This document shows, in pieces, positions 5,841 through 14,983 of a stretch of 15,028 nucleotides of DNA. Under the pieces are notes generated by a model that saw nothing but the letters and a program-made list of their open reading frames with translations, had not been told where the DNA came from and ran no database searches. A program made the translations under genes and the position numbers. Position 1 is the first letter of the stretch. Every line of letters starts with the position of its first letter. The DNA is from JALQUL01 sp040382935. GTDB taxonomy: Bacteria; Pseudomonadota; Gammaproteobacteria; Burkholderiales; Burkholderiaceae_C. Where the stretch lies: contig JBEIEP010000053.1 of NCBI GenBank assembly GCA_040382935.1, positions 1 to 15,028 of the forward strand. The letters are read 5' to 3'.

Positions 5841-6638
5841 ATGCTTGAAGCCAAAGAAAAGCGCGCCGTTCAGTCCATCGAAGTAGGTGGACGCCTTTTG
5901 TTGGCTTTGGCCCAACACCACGGTCCCATGAGCCTAAAAGACCTCGCTGCCAGTGCAGACCTGCCACCGTCGCGTGCCCATCCTTACCTGGTCAGTTTTG
6001 GAAGACTGGGGTTGATCGAGCAGGTCGCCACCTCGGGGCGCTACCGCCTGGGACCTGGCGCGCTACAAATCGGCTTGGCCAGCTTGCACCAACTGGACCC
6101 CATAGAGCAGGCAACCGCCGTAGCCCAGGACTTGGCCCAAACCACAGGCCAAACGGTCATCGTCGCTTTATGGGCCAACCTAGGCCCCACAGTGGTACGC
6201 ATGATCGAATCGCCACAGCCGTTGCACGTCAATATGCGCCTGGGAACCGTGATGTCTATTCTGGGTACAGCCACGGGTCGCGCCTTTGCCGCCCATCTTC
6301 CGCGTGCAGCATTGGTCAGTGCCATGGGCCATGCGCTAGGTGAGCCGGCCAGAGCCAACCGCACATTGCTAAACAATCTAGGGAACGACCTGGATACCGA
6401 ACTGGTCACCATCAAAGCTGAAGTGGCCACCCACGGCGTAACCCGCGCCAAAGGACGACCTATTCCAGGCGTGAATGCCTTCAGCGCTGCGGCGTTTGGG
6501 CATGACAAGCGCGTAGCCCTGGTGATAACCGCCCTAGGCCATCAAGACACTTTTGCCGCCCATTGGAACAGCCCGATAGCCAAATCGGTACAACAAGCAG
6601 CCTTGCTGATTAGTCAGCGCTTGGGGGCCACGGCCTAA
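5841..6638 (+). CDS. IclR-family transcriptional regulator
   Basis: This is a DNA-binding regulator of 265 residues, a normal length for the family. The N-terminal winged helix-turn-helix covers about residues 10-70: AVQSIEVGGRLLLALAQHHG, then MSLKDLAASADLPPSRAHPY and LVSFGRLGLIEQVATSGRYR. The C-terminal effector-binding domain follows, with LGTVMSILGTATGRAFAAHL and the late GVNAFSAAAFGHDKRVALVI segment, a typical IclR ligand-pocket pattern. I chose ATG at 5841 because the wHTH begins about ten residues later; an upstream TTG (5742) would put the start inside the operator. The ribosome site is weak. It is divergent from the catabolic operon with 114 bp between start codons, so it most likely controls that operon and possibly itself. 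The effector, probably a pathway aromatic or its product, cannot be told from sequence. Confidence 0.9.
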   Translation: MLEAKEKRAVQSIEVGGRLLLALAQHHGPMSLKDLAASADLPPSRAHPYLVSFGRLGLIEQVATSGRYRLGPGALQIGLASLHQLDPIEQATAVAQDLAQTTGQTVIVALWANLGPTVVRMIESPQPLHVNMRLGTVMSILGTATGRAFAAHLPRAALVSAMGHALGEPARANRTLLNNLGNDLDTELVTIKAEVATHGVTRAKGRPIPGVNAFSAAAFGHDKRVALVITALGHQDTFAAHWNSPIAKSVQQAALLISQRLGATA

Positions 6639-6658
6639 GGCGCGATGACCCAGCCGCG

Positions 6659-7600
6659 TCAAGTCTTGGCGGTACGCGCCACAGCGTTGAGAAGATGCTT
6701 TACGACCGGGGAATCGGCCTGAGTGATAGCCTGCAACACACTAAAGTGATTGAGTCCAGCCGGCGACTCACACACCGGTACGGCGCGCTTGCCCCACACC
6801 TTGCGAATCAATTGGTTTTGGCGCAAAAACTCATCGCTTTCGTCACCGCCTACCAAGGCCGACAACTGCCCTGCCTTTGGGGCCTTGAGAAACACCGGGC
6901 TGGCCTTGTGTACCTGCTCGGTGTCTAGGCACAGCGAGGCCTGAAATGACGGGGCTATGCGCAGAGGCTCTAAATCAAAAAGCCCCGACAGAGACACCGC
7001 CTGTCTAATCCACCCTGGCGCAATGGATGCATCAACACCAGGCCAGTCGCACGCCAGCATCATGGCCGCCAAGTGCCCGCCCGCCGAATGCCCTGCCACC
7101 ACCACCCGCGAAGGGTCGCCGCCGTACTGTGCAATATGGGCATGAACCCAGACCATTGCACGCGTCACCTGCAGTGCTATGTCTGGAATTCGAACCGGGC
7201 GTTGGGCTGTGCCCGGGCACAGGTCGTAATTGACCACCACGACCAACACACCCTGTGCCGTGAAAGTGGGCGCGACAAAACTATGGTCAGATTTATCCAG
7301 TGCCCGCCAGTAGCCTCCATGCAAAAAAACCAGTACGGGTGCCAGCTTGCCTGGTGGGTTCACCTTTTGAGGTAAGAACAAATCTAGCCGTTCGGCGGGC
7401 GCCGGTCCAAAAGGCAGATCGATCGCGCAGGGTGAAGTCTCACGAACCACTAGCGACCGTTTCGCCCAATCGGCAAGATGCGCGCCAAATTCAGGCACAC
7501 GGGCACGGTTATCGTATTGTTGGTCAAAATAGGCAGGGGTGTATTGCGTCGGAATTCCCGACTTGGCGTTGGACTGGGGTTGTTTATCAGGACGTGACAT
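6659..7600 (-). CDS. Alpha/beta hydrolase, KynB/arylformamidase-like
   Basis: This 313-residue serine hydrolase resembles the hormone-sensitive-lipase / arylformamidase-like group. The oxyanion-hole motif is HGGYW (about 94-98, VLVFLHGGYWRALDKSDH). The nucleophile elbow is GHSAGGHLAA, with Ser172. The acid is probably within GGDESDEF (about 251-258) and the base is His285 in GLNHFSVL. It lacks a signal peptide. It is the last gene of the hem operon, 22 bp after the hemY stop, and meets iclR tail to tail with only 20 bp between stops, leaving no room for separate terminators. ATG at 7600 gives MSRPD; a TTG at 7618 is an alternative. Its substrate (formyl-kynurenine, another ester or amide) is unknown, and no kynurenine genes are in view. 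Confidence 0.85.
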   Translation of the reverse strand: MSRPDKQPQSNAKSGIPTQYTPAYFDQQYDNRARVPEFGAHLADWAKRSLVVRETSPCAIDLPFGPAPAERLDLFLPQKVNPPGKLAPVLVFLHGGYWRALDKSDHSFVAPTFTAQGVLVVVVNYDLCPGTAQRPVRIPDIALQVTRAMVWVHAHIAQYGGDPSRVVVAGHSAGGHLAAMMLACDWPGVDASIAPGWIRQAVSLSGLFDLEPLRIAPSFQASLCLDTEQVHKASPVFLKAPKAGQLSALVGGDESDEFLRQNQLIRKVWGKRAVPVCESPAGLNHFSVLQAITQADSPVVKHLLNAVARTAKT

Positions 7601-7622
7601 GTTCGATAGCTTCAACAAGGAT

Positions 7623-8933
7623 TTACATCAAGGTCTGCGCCGAACGGGTTGCAAGCCCACTACCCACCATGGCCGCCTTTTTGAAATACGCTTTGGCCTC
7701 TTCGTCTTGCCCTTTGCGTTCAGCCAACATCGCCAACAAACGCCAAGCCGAGCGCGCCAAGTTCCCCTCATCCAAGCCGGGCACAGCGCCTAGCAATAGG
7801 CTTTCGGCCTTGCCCCATAGCCCACACGCGTAACATGCCAGGCCGGCCAGGTACTGCAAGGACGGTTGATTAGGAAACTGCCTGTGGGCCTTTTCGATGC
7901 GCGCCAGCCATTCAGGGTCTAGCCCGGTCAGATGCGGGCTAAGCGCCTCCACCAACGTTGGCACCGTCTGCAAGACGGGAGCACCGGCGGCCAACTGCTT
8001 CATAACGGTGTCCCATGGGACGAGCAGCCAGTCGCGGGCCAAGCGTGCGTCGCCGCCAAGCTGAGCCAAACGCACCACCGCCTGCGCGGCCACCTCCAAT
8101 TGGGCGCGATGGCTATCGCCCAATCGGAGCCAAGCCGCCGATAACTGTTCCACGTCGTGCGCTTGCAGAAGCGATTGGATGGCCAGGCCGCGTAACAATG
8201 CAACCGACGCGTCACTCGAAAATGCCCGGTGCTTGGTTAGCAATTGAGCCGTTTCCAGGGCCTGTCTGACCTGCCCCGACTGTTGCGAAGCCCTTAAGCG
8301 CAGCTTCAATGCAAAGGTTCGCCGTGTAGTGCCCGGTGACAACTGGCCCAACAGAGTGAAGGCATTAGACGCATCCTGTTCATCTAGAGCCCACTGCGCC
8401 GCCTGCAAAATGGCCGCGTCCTTCAACTGTCCCCCACCCTGCGCTTTGACCGCGATTTGCATGGCGGCTAAATGGGCGTCGCGGGACACCGAGTCATTTA
8501 ACTGATGGCAACACCTGGCCGCGACCAAATGCCCCACGGCCCCCACCAACAGGGAATCGGATGATTTTTTTGACGCGTGCGACAGCTCCGTGGACAGGCT
8601 TATGGCCTGCTCTGCGGCTTTTTTACCTCGGGTAAATCGCCCCGCTGAAAGATGCGAATGCGCCATCAACAAGGCGTGGTGCATGGCACGTTCTTTTTGT
8701 GCCAAACGCCACTGCTTGGCCTCTGTGGGCAAATGCAGCAATACAGAGATCGATCGCCAGGTCAAATGGCCCACCACAAACACCGTCAACACGATAAGCA
8801 GCGCTAAATTGAGCGACAAATCGACCCGGTAGGGCGACCAGAAAACGGCCACGGTAGCGCCGTTGGAGCCCATGATCAGGGCCGCAGCCACAGCCCCCGC
8901 AAACACCAGATACAGCCAAAGCGTGTAGCGCAT
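7623..8933 (-). CDS. hemY: HemY, membrane-anchored TPR protein of the hem operon
   Basis: HemY is the proteobacterial inner-membrane protein encoded downstream of hemX; its exact part in haem synthesis is unsettled, and it is unrelated to the Bacillus protoporphyrinogen oxidase also called HemY. Here it has 436 residues. Two N-terminal hydrophobic segments (about 5-22 and 40-58) flank the typical VFWSPYRVDLSLNLALLIVL stretch. A long alpha-helical TPR-like domain follows, visible in repeats such as LSAGRFTRGKKAAEQAI, LVAARCCHQLNDS and the C-terminal ARSAWRLLAMLAERKGQDEE. The start ATG at 8933 lies 3 bp after the hemX stop, so the genes are probably translationally coupled. Confidence 0.9.
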   Translation of the reverse strand: MRYTLWLYLVFAGAVAAALIMGSNGATVAVFWSPYRVDLSLNLALLIVLTVFVVGHLTWRSISVLLHLPTEAKQWRLAQKERAMHHALLMAHSHLSAGRFTRGKKAAEQAISLSTELSHASKKSSDSLLVGAVGHLVAARCCHQLNDSVSRDAHLAAMQIAVKAQGGGQLKDAAILQAAQWALDEQDASNAFTLLGQLSPGTTRRTFALKLRLRASQQSGQVRQALETAQLLTKHRAFSSDASVALLRGLAIQSLLQAHDVEQLSAAWLRLGDSHRAQLEVAAQAVVRLAQLGGDARLARDWLLVPWDTVMKQLAAGAPVLQTVPTLVEALSPHLTGLDPEWLARIEKAHRQFPNQPSLQYLAGLACYACGLWGKAESLLLGAVPGLDEGNLARSAWRLLAMLAERKGQDEEAKAYFKKAAMVGSGLATRSAQTLM

Positions 8934-8936
8934 AAT

Positions 8937-10037
8937 TTACTTGCGACGTGTAAAAGCCGCCACCGCGTTCAGCGAAGCATCGATAGAAGGCACGGCGTTT
9001 CCTTTGATTGCGGCGCTCATTTGGTCAATCAGTTGCAGCGAAGCGGCCCCGCGCGGCGAGTCCACCTCAAAATAGCGCTCGATCACCCGCTTGGTTTGTT
9101 GCAAATCCCGCTGTGCGACGTCGTATTGCCGCGTCATCAATCCTATGCGGGCATTGAGCAATTTCAGCTTGACGTTCTCACGCACCAAAAAGGCTTGCTC
9201 CGGGTTCATCAGCGCCGCTTCGGGATTGTCAATTTTTTGTAGACGAATCAAACCCAAGAACTGGTCTTTCAAGTCTTTAACCCCATCCCAAAAGTTGACG
9301 TCATACCAAGCGCTGGCGGCAGCTTGGGGAGCGGGTGCTTTTTTATGGTCTGGCTTGGCAGGGGGTTTGGGCGCACGGGGCAAGGCATTTGCGACCTCCA
9401 GCACATCCATTGTTTGCACCAATTCGTCCACCTGCAACAACAAGGTAGGGGTATCCAATAACCGCGCCGTGCGCAACCGGTCCATCTCACGACGCAGGGT
9501 GTTCTCTAGCGGGAGTAACCGTGGCGATGGATTTTTGGCGATACGTTGAACCGCATTGCTCAAGGCCGTCAGCAAGGGTTCGACACTACCGGTCATCTGG
9601 GCCTGCTGTTGCGCCAGCAGCAAGGAAGCCTCCAGTTCGATGACCAAGTTTTCGACCCGCGAGCGTGACAGACTTAGCATCATTTCGTCGACTTGCGCCT
9701 TTTGCATCGTCAACTCGTTGAGCTTCACATCCATCACCGCAACTTTGGCCGCGGTTTGCAGGCTTTGCTCTGAGGCATTTTTGGCCAGCGCACGCGCCTC
9801 CTGTCCTGCCCCCAGTGCTTCTTGTTGATGCCTGGCTATCTGCTCTTGCAAACGGCCCGCTTGTTGCCACAGGGAAGCCACAACAAAAATCATCACCACA
9901 CCCACCAGCACCAGCAGGGTCCGGGCCAAAGTTCTAGGGGTGTGCGTACTCGGCGCCAAAGGCTGCGGCGTCTGCAGAGCCTCGGCTTGGCTTTGCGATG
10001 GGTCTAAAGACGCCTGAGAAGAGGTGGTATCGGTCAT
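8937..10037 (-). CDS. hemX: HemX, uroporphyrinogen-III C-methyltransferase-like membrane protein
   Basis: HemX proteins are often labelled uroporphyrinogen-III C-methyltransferase, but they lack the SAM-binding fold of real SUMT enzymes; they are membrane proteins of the hem operon with an unproven role. The 366-residue sequence has a Pro/Ser/Gln-rich cytoplasmic N-terminus (1-35), one transmembrane helix (about 39-57, LLVLVGVVMIFVVASLW), and a long helical coiled-coil periplasmic region (IARHQQEALGAGQEARALAK onward). The conserved C-terminal half carries DGVKDLKDQFLGLIRLQKID and LLNARIGLMTRQYDVAQRDL. A Pro/Ala/Lys linker (about 225-242) is probably local variation. Its ATG overlaps the hemD stop in an ATGA junction (10034-10037). 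Confidence 0.9.
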   Translation of the reverse strand: MTDTTSSQASLDPSQSQAEALQTPQPLAPSTHTPRTLARTLLVLVGVVMIFVVASLWQQAGRLQEQIARHQQEALGAGQEARALAKNASEQSLQTAAKVAVMDVKLNELTMQKAQVDEMMLSLSRSRVENLVIELEASLLLAQQQAQMTGSVEPLLTALSNAVQRIAKNPSPRLLPLENTLRREMDRLRTARLLDTPTLLLQVDELVQTMDVLEVANALPRAPKPPAKPDHKKAPAPQAAASAWYDVNFWDGVKDLKDQFLGLIRLQKIDNPEAALMNPEQAFLVRENVKLKLLNARIGLMTRQYDVAQRDLQQTKRVIERYFEVDSPRGAASLQLIDQMSAAIKGNAVPSIDASLNAVAAFTRRK

Positions 10038-10867
10038 TGGAGGGATTTTAGCGAGGCAATAACTTGTTCGAGACGAGGATCACAAAGTCGCGCCTCCTGA
10101 AAGCCCAACTTCAATGCCGCTTCCCGTTGACGCGGGTGCGTCACGAGGGCTGTTTGAGCGGTCCAATCATAACGGGGCAAGTAACCCATGCCCTCAACAC
10201 TGGTCAGCAGCCACACCGAGGGCGCACCCAATGCCTGCTGTGCCAGTTGTCGTTGGTCCGGGTCCCACAGCGGCGCCAACCTTTGGTAGGCCTCTACCAC
10301 CGTGACCGTACAGGCGCGCTCGCGCAGTTGCACCTCCAGCCACGAGTTCGCACCACCCGTTTGCCCACCGCCTGCCCCACGAACAATAAGCACTTTTGCA
10401 TCAGCGTTCACGCCGCAAGCCACCTGCGTCCACAGGGCCTGCGAGTCAAATTGGGCATTGCTGCCATCCGCGTCGGGTTGATCAATGCAGTTGGCATCCA
10501 CCCCGTGGGACATCAAGGTCTTGGCACTTGATGGGCCTGTCACCCAAAATCGAACGCCGCTCTGGGTGCTTGAGACGAGTTGCTTGGCCCTATCGTCTCC
10601 CAAGGCCTTCCATAATCCCTCAACCGCAGCGCTACTGACCAACATCACTGCACGATAACCCTGTGTCGCGTCGGCCAGCCAGCGTTCCACCTCACTAGCG
10701 ACTAAGACGCCCTCGTGCACCGGCGCAATCCGCAACAGCGGAAGCCCCACCGCCGCAAAGCCCGCCTCACGCAGCAAAAGCACCCACCGCCCACACTGCG
10801 GCTCAGGCCGTGTGACGACCACCAGAGGTCGTAAGCCCTTGCCGGTTATGGGGTCAGTGGCCGCCAT
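10034..10867 (-). CDS. hemD: Uroporphyrinogen-III synthase
   Basis: HemD closes hydroxymethylbilane to uroporphyrinogen III with inversion of ring D. The 277-residue protein is near the usual length. Although this family is poorly conserved, it shows the standard landmarks: LVVVTRPEPQCGRWVLLLRE at the N-terminus, AVMLVSSAAVEGLWKAL, VLIVRGAGGGQ in the second domain, VVEAYQRLAPLW, then SVWLLTSVEGMGYL and a C-terminal ALVTHPRQREAALKLGFQEA. I chose ATG at 10867 (MAATDPITGKGLRPLVVVTR), giving a 14-bp overlap with the hemC stop; the frame is open further upstream only as antisense-like reading inside hemC. It overlaps hemX by four bases downstream. Confidence 0.92.
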   Translation of the reverse strand: MAATDPITGKGLRPLVVVTRPEPQCGRWVLLLREAGFAAVGLPLLRIAPVHEGVLVASEVERWLADATQGYRAVMLVSSAAVEGLWKALGDDRAKQLVSSTQSGVRFWVTGPSSAKTLMSHGVDANCIDQPDADGSNAQFDSQALWTQVACGVNADAKVLIVRGAGGGQTGGANSWLEVQLRERACTVTVVEAYQRLAPLWDPDQRQLAQQALGAPSVWLLTSVEGMGYLPRYDWTAQTALVTHPRQREAALKLGFQEARLCDPRLEQVIASLKSLQ

Positions 10868-11795
10868 CGTCTTGTCTTGCGATTGCGCCTTGCGCCACCA
10901 ATTGTTGTGCCACCTGTTGGCCCAGCGCCTCCGCGTCAGACACGGTACAAACAACGGCCTGAGCCTGCGCGCGCAACAGCGCCGTCGGCGTCTGCACCAT
11001 CTCTTGCTGCGCTTCGTCGGGATCTGCCCAAATAGCCCGTAACACCAAACGATCCGCATCCCAATGGGCATGGGCGGCCAAGGGTACCGAGCAGCTCGCC
11101 CCTAGGGTACGGCTCACCTGCCTCTCCGCACTGACGGCCAACAGGGTGGGCCTATCGGTGAGCGCCCCCGTCGCCTCGATCAAGTCCTGTCGCTCTGCCA
11201 AGACTTCAACGCCTATTGCTCCCTGACCGGCCGCCGGCAACATTTCATCGGGCTCAAAATACGCAGCAATCCTGGCGGCCAAACCCAGTCGGATCACCCC
11301 CGCAGCGGCCAGCACGATCCCGTCATATTGGCCGTCGTCCAACTTCTTCAAACGGGTATCGAGATTGCCGCGCAATGGAACCAATCTCAGGTCGGGCCGC
11401 ATGGCGCGCAGCAAAGCCACGCGCCGCAAACTAGAGGTGCCCACTACAGCCCCAAGTGGCAAGGCCTGCCAAGTGTTGTAGCGATTGGACACCCACACGT
11501 CCCTGGCGTCTTCCCGCTTGAGAACCGCGGCCAACACAAAGGGCTGGGGCAATACCATGGGCACATCTTTGAGCGAATGAACAGCCAGGTGGGCGCGCCG
11601 CTCCAGCATCGCCTGCTCCAGCTCTTTCACAAACAATCCCTTGCCGCCCACCTTGCTCAGGGTGCGATCCAAAATTTGGTCCCCTTTGGTCGTCATCCCC
11701 AGCAAAGAAACGTCATGCCCATGCCCGGCCAGCAACGCCTGTACGTGCCGGGCCTGCCAAAGTGCCAAGCGGCTTTCTCGGGTCGCGATAATCAT
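10854..11795 (-). CDS. hemC: Porphobilinogen deaminase (hydroxymethylbilane synthase)
   Basis: HemC polymerises four porphobilinogens to hydroxymethylbilane on a covalent dipyrromethane cofactor. The 313-residue sequence has all key motifs: start MIIATRESRLALWQARH, KGLFVKELEQAML, HSLKDVPM with catalytic Asp77, GTSSLRRVALLRAMRPDL, RGNLDTRLKKLD, and SRTLGASCSVPLAAHA with Cys235, which carries the cofactor. I chose ATG at 11795 because homologues begin there; the frame stays open upstream into the ppc region as far as 12215, which would add about 140 residues with no family similarity. It is the first gene of the hem operon, divergent from ppc, with 148 bp between start codons to hold both promoters. 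Confidence 0.95.
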   Translation of the reverse strand: MIIATRESRLALWQARHVQALLAGHGHDVSLLGMTTKGDQILDRTLSKVGGKGLFVKELEQAMLERRAHLAVHSLKDVPMVLPQPFVLAAVLKREDARDVWVSNRYNTWQALPLGAVVGTSSLRRVALLRAMRPDLRLVPLRGNLDTRLKKLDDGQYDGIVLAAAGVIRLGLAARIAAYFEPDEMLPAAGQGAIGVEVLAERQDLIEATGALTDRPTLLAVSAERQVSRTLGASCSVPLAAHAHWDADRLVLRAIWADPDEAQQEMVQTPTALLRAQAQAVVCTVSDAEALGQQVAQQLVAQGAIARQDDGGH

Positions 11796-11943
11796 TTCGC
11801 AATCGCTTCTTTTGGTATCGTTCAATTTGGTAACTCTGGCGTAACAATTAGGAGGAGTATTGCCTGTATTCTCGTACAAATTGACGCCGCTCGTCCCAGG
11901 CCTTGTATGGGCTTCCAATCCAATTTTTGCAATGGTGTAAATC
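11796..11943. promoter_or_regulatory. Divergent hemC / ppc control region
   Basis: This 148-bp intergenic region separates the two divergent start codons. On the plus strand TTGACG (11881-11886) followed by TTGTAT (11903-11908) or TGTATG (11904-11909) is a possible ppc promoter, but the -10 agreement is only three of six. No clear hemC promoter can be singled out. Neither gene has a strong Shine-Dalgarno; AAGAAGCG before hemC is the better of the two. No riboswitch or long palindrome is seen. Confidence 0.4.
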
Positions 11944-14874
11944 ATGTTACCTAGCGTTCCGGAACCCATAATCACTCCCGAGAAAAGCAAACCCTCTGCC
12001 ACGCGCGAGGCACGCAAAGAACAGCCGTTGACTGATGACATTCGCCTTCTAGGACGCTTGCTCGGTGAAGTGATTGCCGAGCAGGAAGGAAAGGTGCTTT
12101 TCGATTTGGTCGAACAGATCAGAAAATGGTCCGTTGCCTTTAGGCGCCATGCCGACGGCCACGCCAAGAAGGCAATGGACCAAGCTTTGCGCAAGCTTAG
12201 CACTGACCAGGTCATCAGCGTTATACGTGCCTTTACCTACTTTAGCCATTTGGCCAATTTGGCAGAGGACAGGCACCATGTGAGGCGTCGCGAGGTCTAC
12301 GAACAAAGCGGTGCGCATCCACCGGGCAGTGTTGACGTGGCCTTTTCGAGGGCACGCTGGGCAGGCTTGTCCGGTGCGCAGTTTGAAACCTTTTTCGCTT
12401 CTGCCATGGTCATGCCGGTACTCACCGCTCACCCTACAGAAGTACAAAGAAAAAGCGTTTTGGATGCGCAGCGCGCAATTGCCCAACTGTTGACCGAGCG
12501 CGATCAAACCCGTACCCAGTTGGGCACTGGGCGACCATCCGCCGAAGGGGGCAGCAATGCCTACTTCATGCAGGCCCTGAAAGCAAACGAAGACCAGATC
12601 CGAGCCCGCATCGTGCAACTGTGGCAAACCCGGCTGCTGCGCCAGTCCACACTGACGGTAGAAGACGAAATTGAAAACGCCCTGAGCTATTACGAAACCA
12701 CCTTCCTCAAAGTGATTCCTGCGCTTTACCGCGACATAGAGGGTCTAGCAAGAATCAACCCTGTTCCTAGCTTTCTCACCATGGGCCAATGGATAGGTGG
12801 AGATCGTGATGGCAATCCCAACGTTGACGCCTCAACCTTAAGCTACGCCCTAAGGCGCCAGGCAGAGGTGGCGCTTCGCCACTACCTCACTGAGATTCAC
12901 TTCCTCGGTTCTGAGTTATCAATGTCCAGTGTGCTGGTGCAACTGTCGCCGCAAATGCAAGCCTTGGCCAGTGCATCTCCCGATGCCAGTCCCCACCGCG
13001 CCGACGAACCTTATCGCAAGGCACTCACTTTCATTTATGCGCGACTTGCCGCCACTCTGGCAGAGTTCACCGGTGGTGTCGCCGCACGCCACGCGCTGGC
13101 GCCTCAACAGCCCTATGCCAACGCATCGCAGTTCGCTGGCGATCTGCATACCATCAGACGGAGCCTACACGAAAACCATGGCCAAGCGCTTTGCCAGCAC
13201 CGACTACTGCCTCTGATTCGAACAGTTGATGTTTTCGGATTTCACCTGGCCTCGCTGGATTTACGCCAAAACTCAAGTGACCACGCGGCTGTTGTTTCTG
13301 AGCTTTTATTCGCCAGCGGCCTGTCAGACAATTACCCTCATCTGTCCGAGCCGGAACGACAAACGCTGTTGCTTCAAGTATTGAACGACCCTAGGCCATT
13401 GCGTATCCCTAACCACGCCTATAGCGACCACACCACCAAAGAGTTGGCCATTTTTTGGGCCTGCAAAAAAGGCATCTCACAACTGGGTTCACGCGCGATC
13501 CGACACTACATCATCAGCCATACCGAAGACGTCAGCGATCTACTTGAAGTGTTGGTGTTGTTCAAAGAAACGGGGTTAATGACTGGCACCTTGAACACCA
13601 ATAGCCACCAACAGTTGATTGTGGTTCCCCTGTTCGAGACTATTGGCGACCTGCGCAATGCGGCAAGCATCATGGCGGACTACTACGCACTGGCTGGCAT
13701 TGGCGCACAAATGAAGCGGTCTGGCTTGGACCAAGAGGTAATGCTGGGCTACTCCGATAGCAATAAAGATGGAGGCCTCTTCACCAGTAATTGGGAGCTT
13801 TACCGGGCAGAAGTCGCTTTGGCAGGATTGTTTGAAAAATTGGGTGTCCGCTATGGGGTACGTTTACGCATGTTTCATGGGCGAGGCGGTACCGTGGGTC
13901 GCGGCGGTGGACCAAGTTATGAGGCCGTTTTGGCACAACCCGCCGGCACTGTAAATGGTCAGATCCGTGTTACTGAGCAGGGGGAAGTGATCGCTTCCAA
14001 ATACGCCAACCCTGCTATCGGGCGCCGAAACCTTGAAACCCTAGTGGCCGCGACTCTAGAGGCGTCGCTTTTGCCAGTGGCTAAAGATGTTCCCGAGCCA
14101 TTTCAACAGGCTGCACAGGTGCTGTCTGACCATAGTTTTGCCACCTACCGCCACTTGGTTTACCAGAACGAGCACTTTGCCTCCTACTTTTTTCACAGCA
14201 CCCCGATTCAAGAAATCGCCTAACTAAACCTTGGGTCACGCCCCGCCTCTCGCAAGCGTGGGCAAAACATTGAAGACCTGCGCGCGATACCCTGGACCTT
14301 CAGTTGGGGTCAATGTCGCGTCGCATTGCCCGGTTGGTACGGGTTTGGTAGTGCAGTCCTGCGCTACCTGGCAGAGGCAGATAAAGCGCCGCACCCAAGC
14401 CGAGACCCCGGCAAAGGACTAACGCTTGCCCCCGATCTGAGCGCTAAATTGACAGAGTCCGGTAAAAAACGTTTGGCCTTGTTGCAAAGAATGGCACGCG
14501 AATGGCCATTTTTCAAAGCGCTGCTCAGCAACATGGACATGGTGATTGCAAAAACCGACCTAGGTTTGGCGCAAAAATACGCCGCACTAAGCCCAGATAA
14601 AGCGCAGGCCAAGAAAATCTTCACACGTATAGAGCAGGAGCTGGAGCTAAGCGCGGCTGCGTTGTCCTTGCTAACCGGCGACAAGCAGCGCCTGGCGCAC
14701 AACGCCTCCTTAAAGCGATCCATACACCATCGATTTCCCTACATTGACCCGCTTCACCATCTACAAGTCGAACTTATCAAGCGCAATCGCAGTGGTGAAT
14801 TAGACGAACGTGTGGCCAGGGGCATTCATTTGTCCATCAATGGCATTGCCAGTGGGCTGCGCAATACGGGCTAG
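11944..14874 (+). pseudogene. ppc: Phosphoenolpyruvate carboxylase, interrupted by an in-frame TAA
   Basis: PEP carboxylase adds bicarbonate to PEP to give oxaloacetate, an anaplerotic step. The frame spans 976 codons including the interruption. Core motifs are intact: SVIRAFTYFSHLANLAEDRH, the catalytic VLTAHPTEVQRKS (His163), GQWIGGDRDGNPNVDAST, GYSDSNKDGG (about 602-611) and FHGRGGTVGRGGGP (about 644-657). At codon 760 (14221-14223) a TAA stands after TPIQEIA, exactly where the family has a Glu (GAA expected). Reading on in the same frame gives LNLGSRPASRKRGQNIEDLR, then IPWTFSWGQCRVALPGWYGF, LLSNMDMVIAKTDLGLAQKY, and the conserved end GIHLSINGIASGLRNTG. The stop removes 216 C-terminal residues, including the aspartate-inhibitor site and the essential C-terminal NTG, so the truncated protein should be inactive. 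A G-to-T sequencing error is the main alternative. Confidence 0.9.
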
Positions 14875-14901
14875 GCACCAATCCGTTCCCCCAAAGCAAA
14901 G

Positions 14902-14927
14902 CGCCCCAAAGAGGTGACTCTAAGGGG
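14902..14927 (-). terminator. Hairpin terminator of the rRNA operon, facing ppc
   Basis: CGCCCC (14902-14907) pairs with GGGGCG (14922-14927). An inner GAG/CTC stem (14911-14913 with 14918-14920), extended by an adjacent A-T pair, closes a four-base loop, with a small internal loop of mismatched bases between the two stems. On the minus strand the hairpin is followed by the moderately T-rich CTTTGCTTT, so it fits termination of the incoming rRNA transcript. It is 27 bp past the ppc stop and could also limit ppc transcripts, although the plus side has no T-run. Confidence 0.6.
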
Positions 14928-14983
14928 CGAATTGTGGTGAATCACAAACGCGGTTGAAGGGGCGTAAGTGAAGGTGAAGGGGT

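Noticed and set aside
10868..11071. Upstream extension of hemD by 68 residues
   Set aside because: It is an Arg/Trp/Cys-rich reading of the hemC 3' end in another frame, unlike any HemD N-terminus.
11796..12215. N-terminal extension of about 140 residues for hemC
   Set aside because: This is antisense to the ppc 5' end and the divergent promoter region; HemC homologues begin at the MIIATRESRLALW segment.
14221..14223. Recoding of the ppc stop as selenocysteine or another amino acid
   Set aside because: Selenocysteine uses TGA, not TAA, and other genes in the window use TAA as a normal stop (hemY, hemX, fahA, iclR).
14326..14874. Separate downstream gene for a PEP carboxylase C-terminal subunit
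   Set aside because: Family similarity begins directly after the TAA at 14224, about 100 bp before the first possible start (TTG at 14326), with no ribosome site. It is the same gene broken by a nonsense codon.
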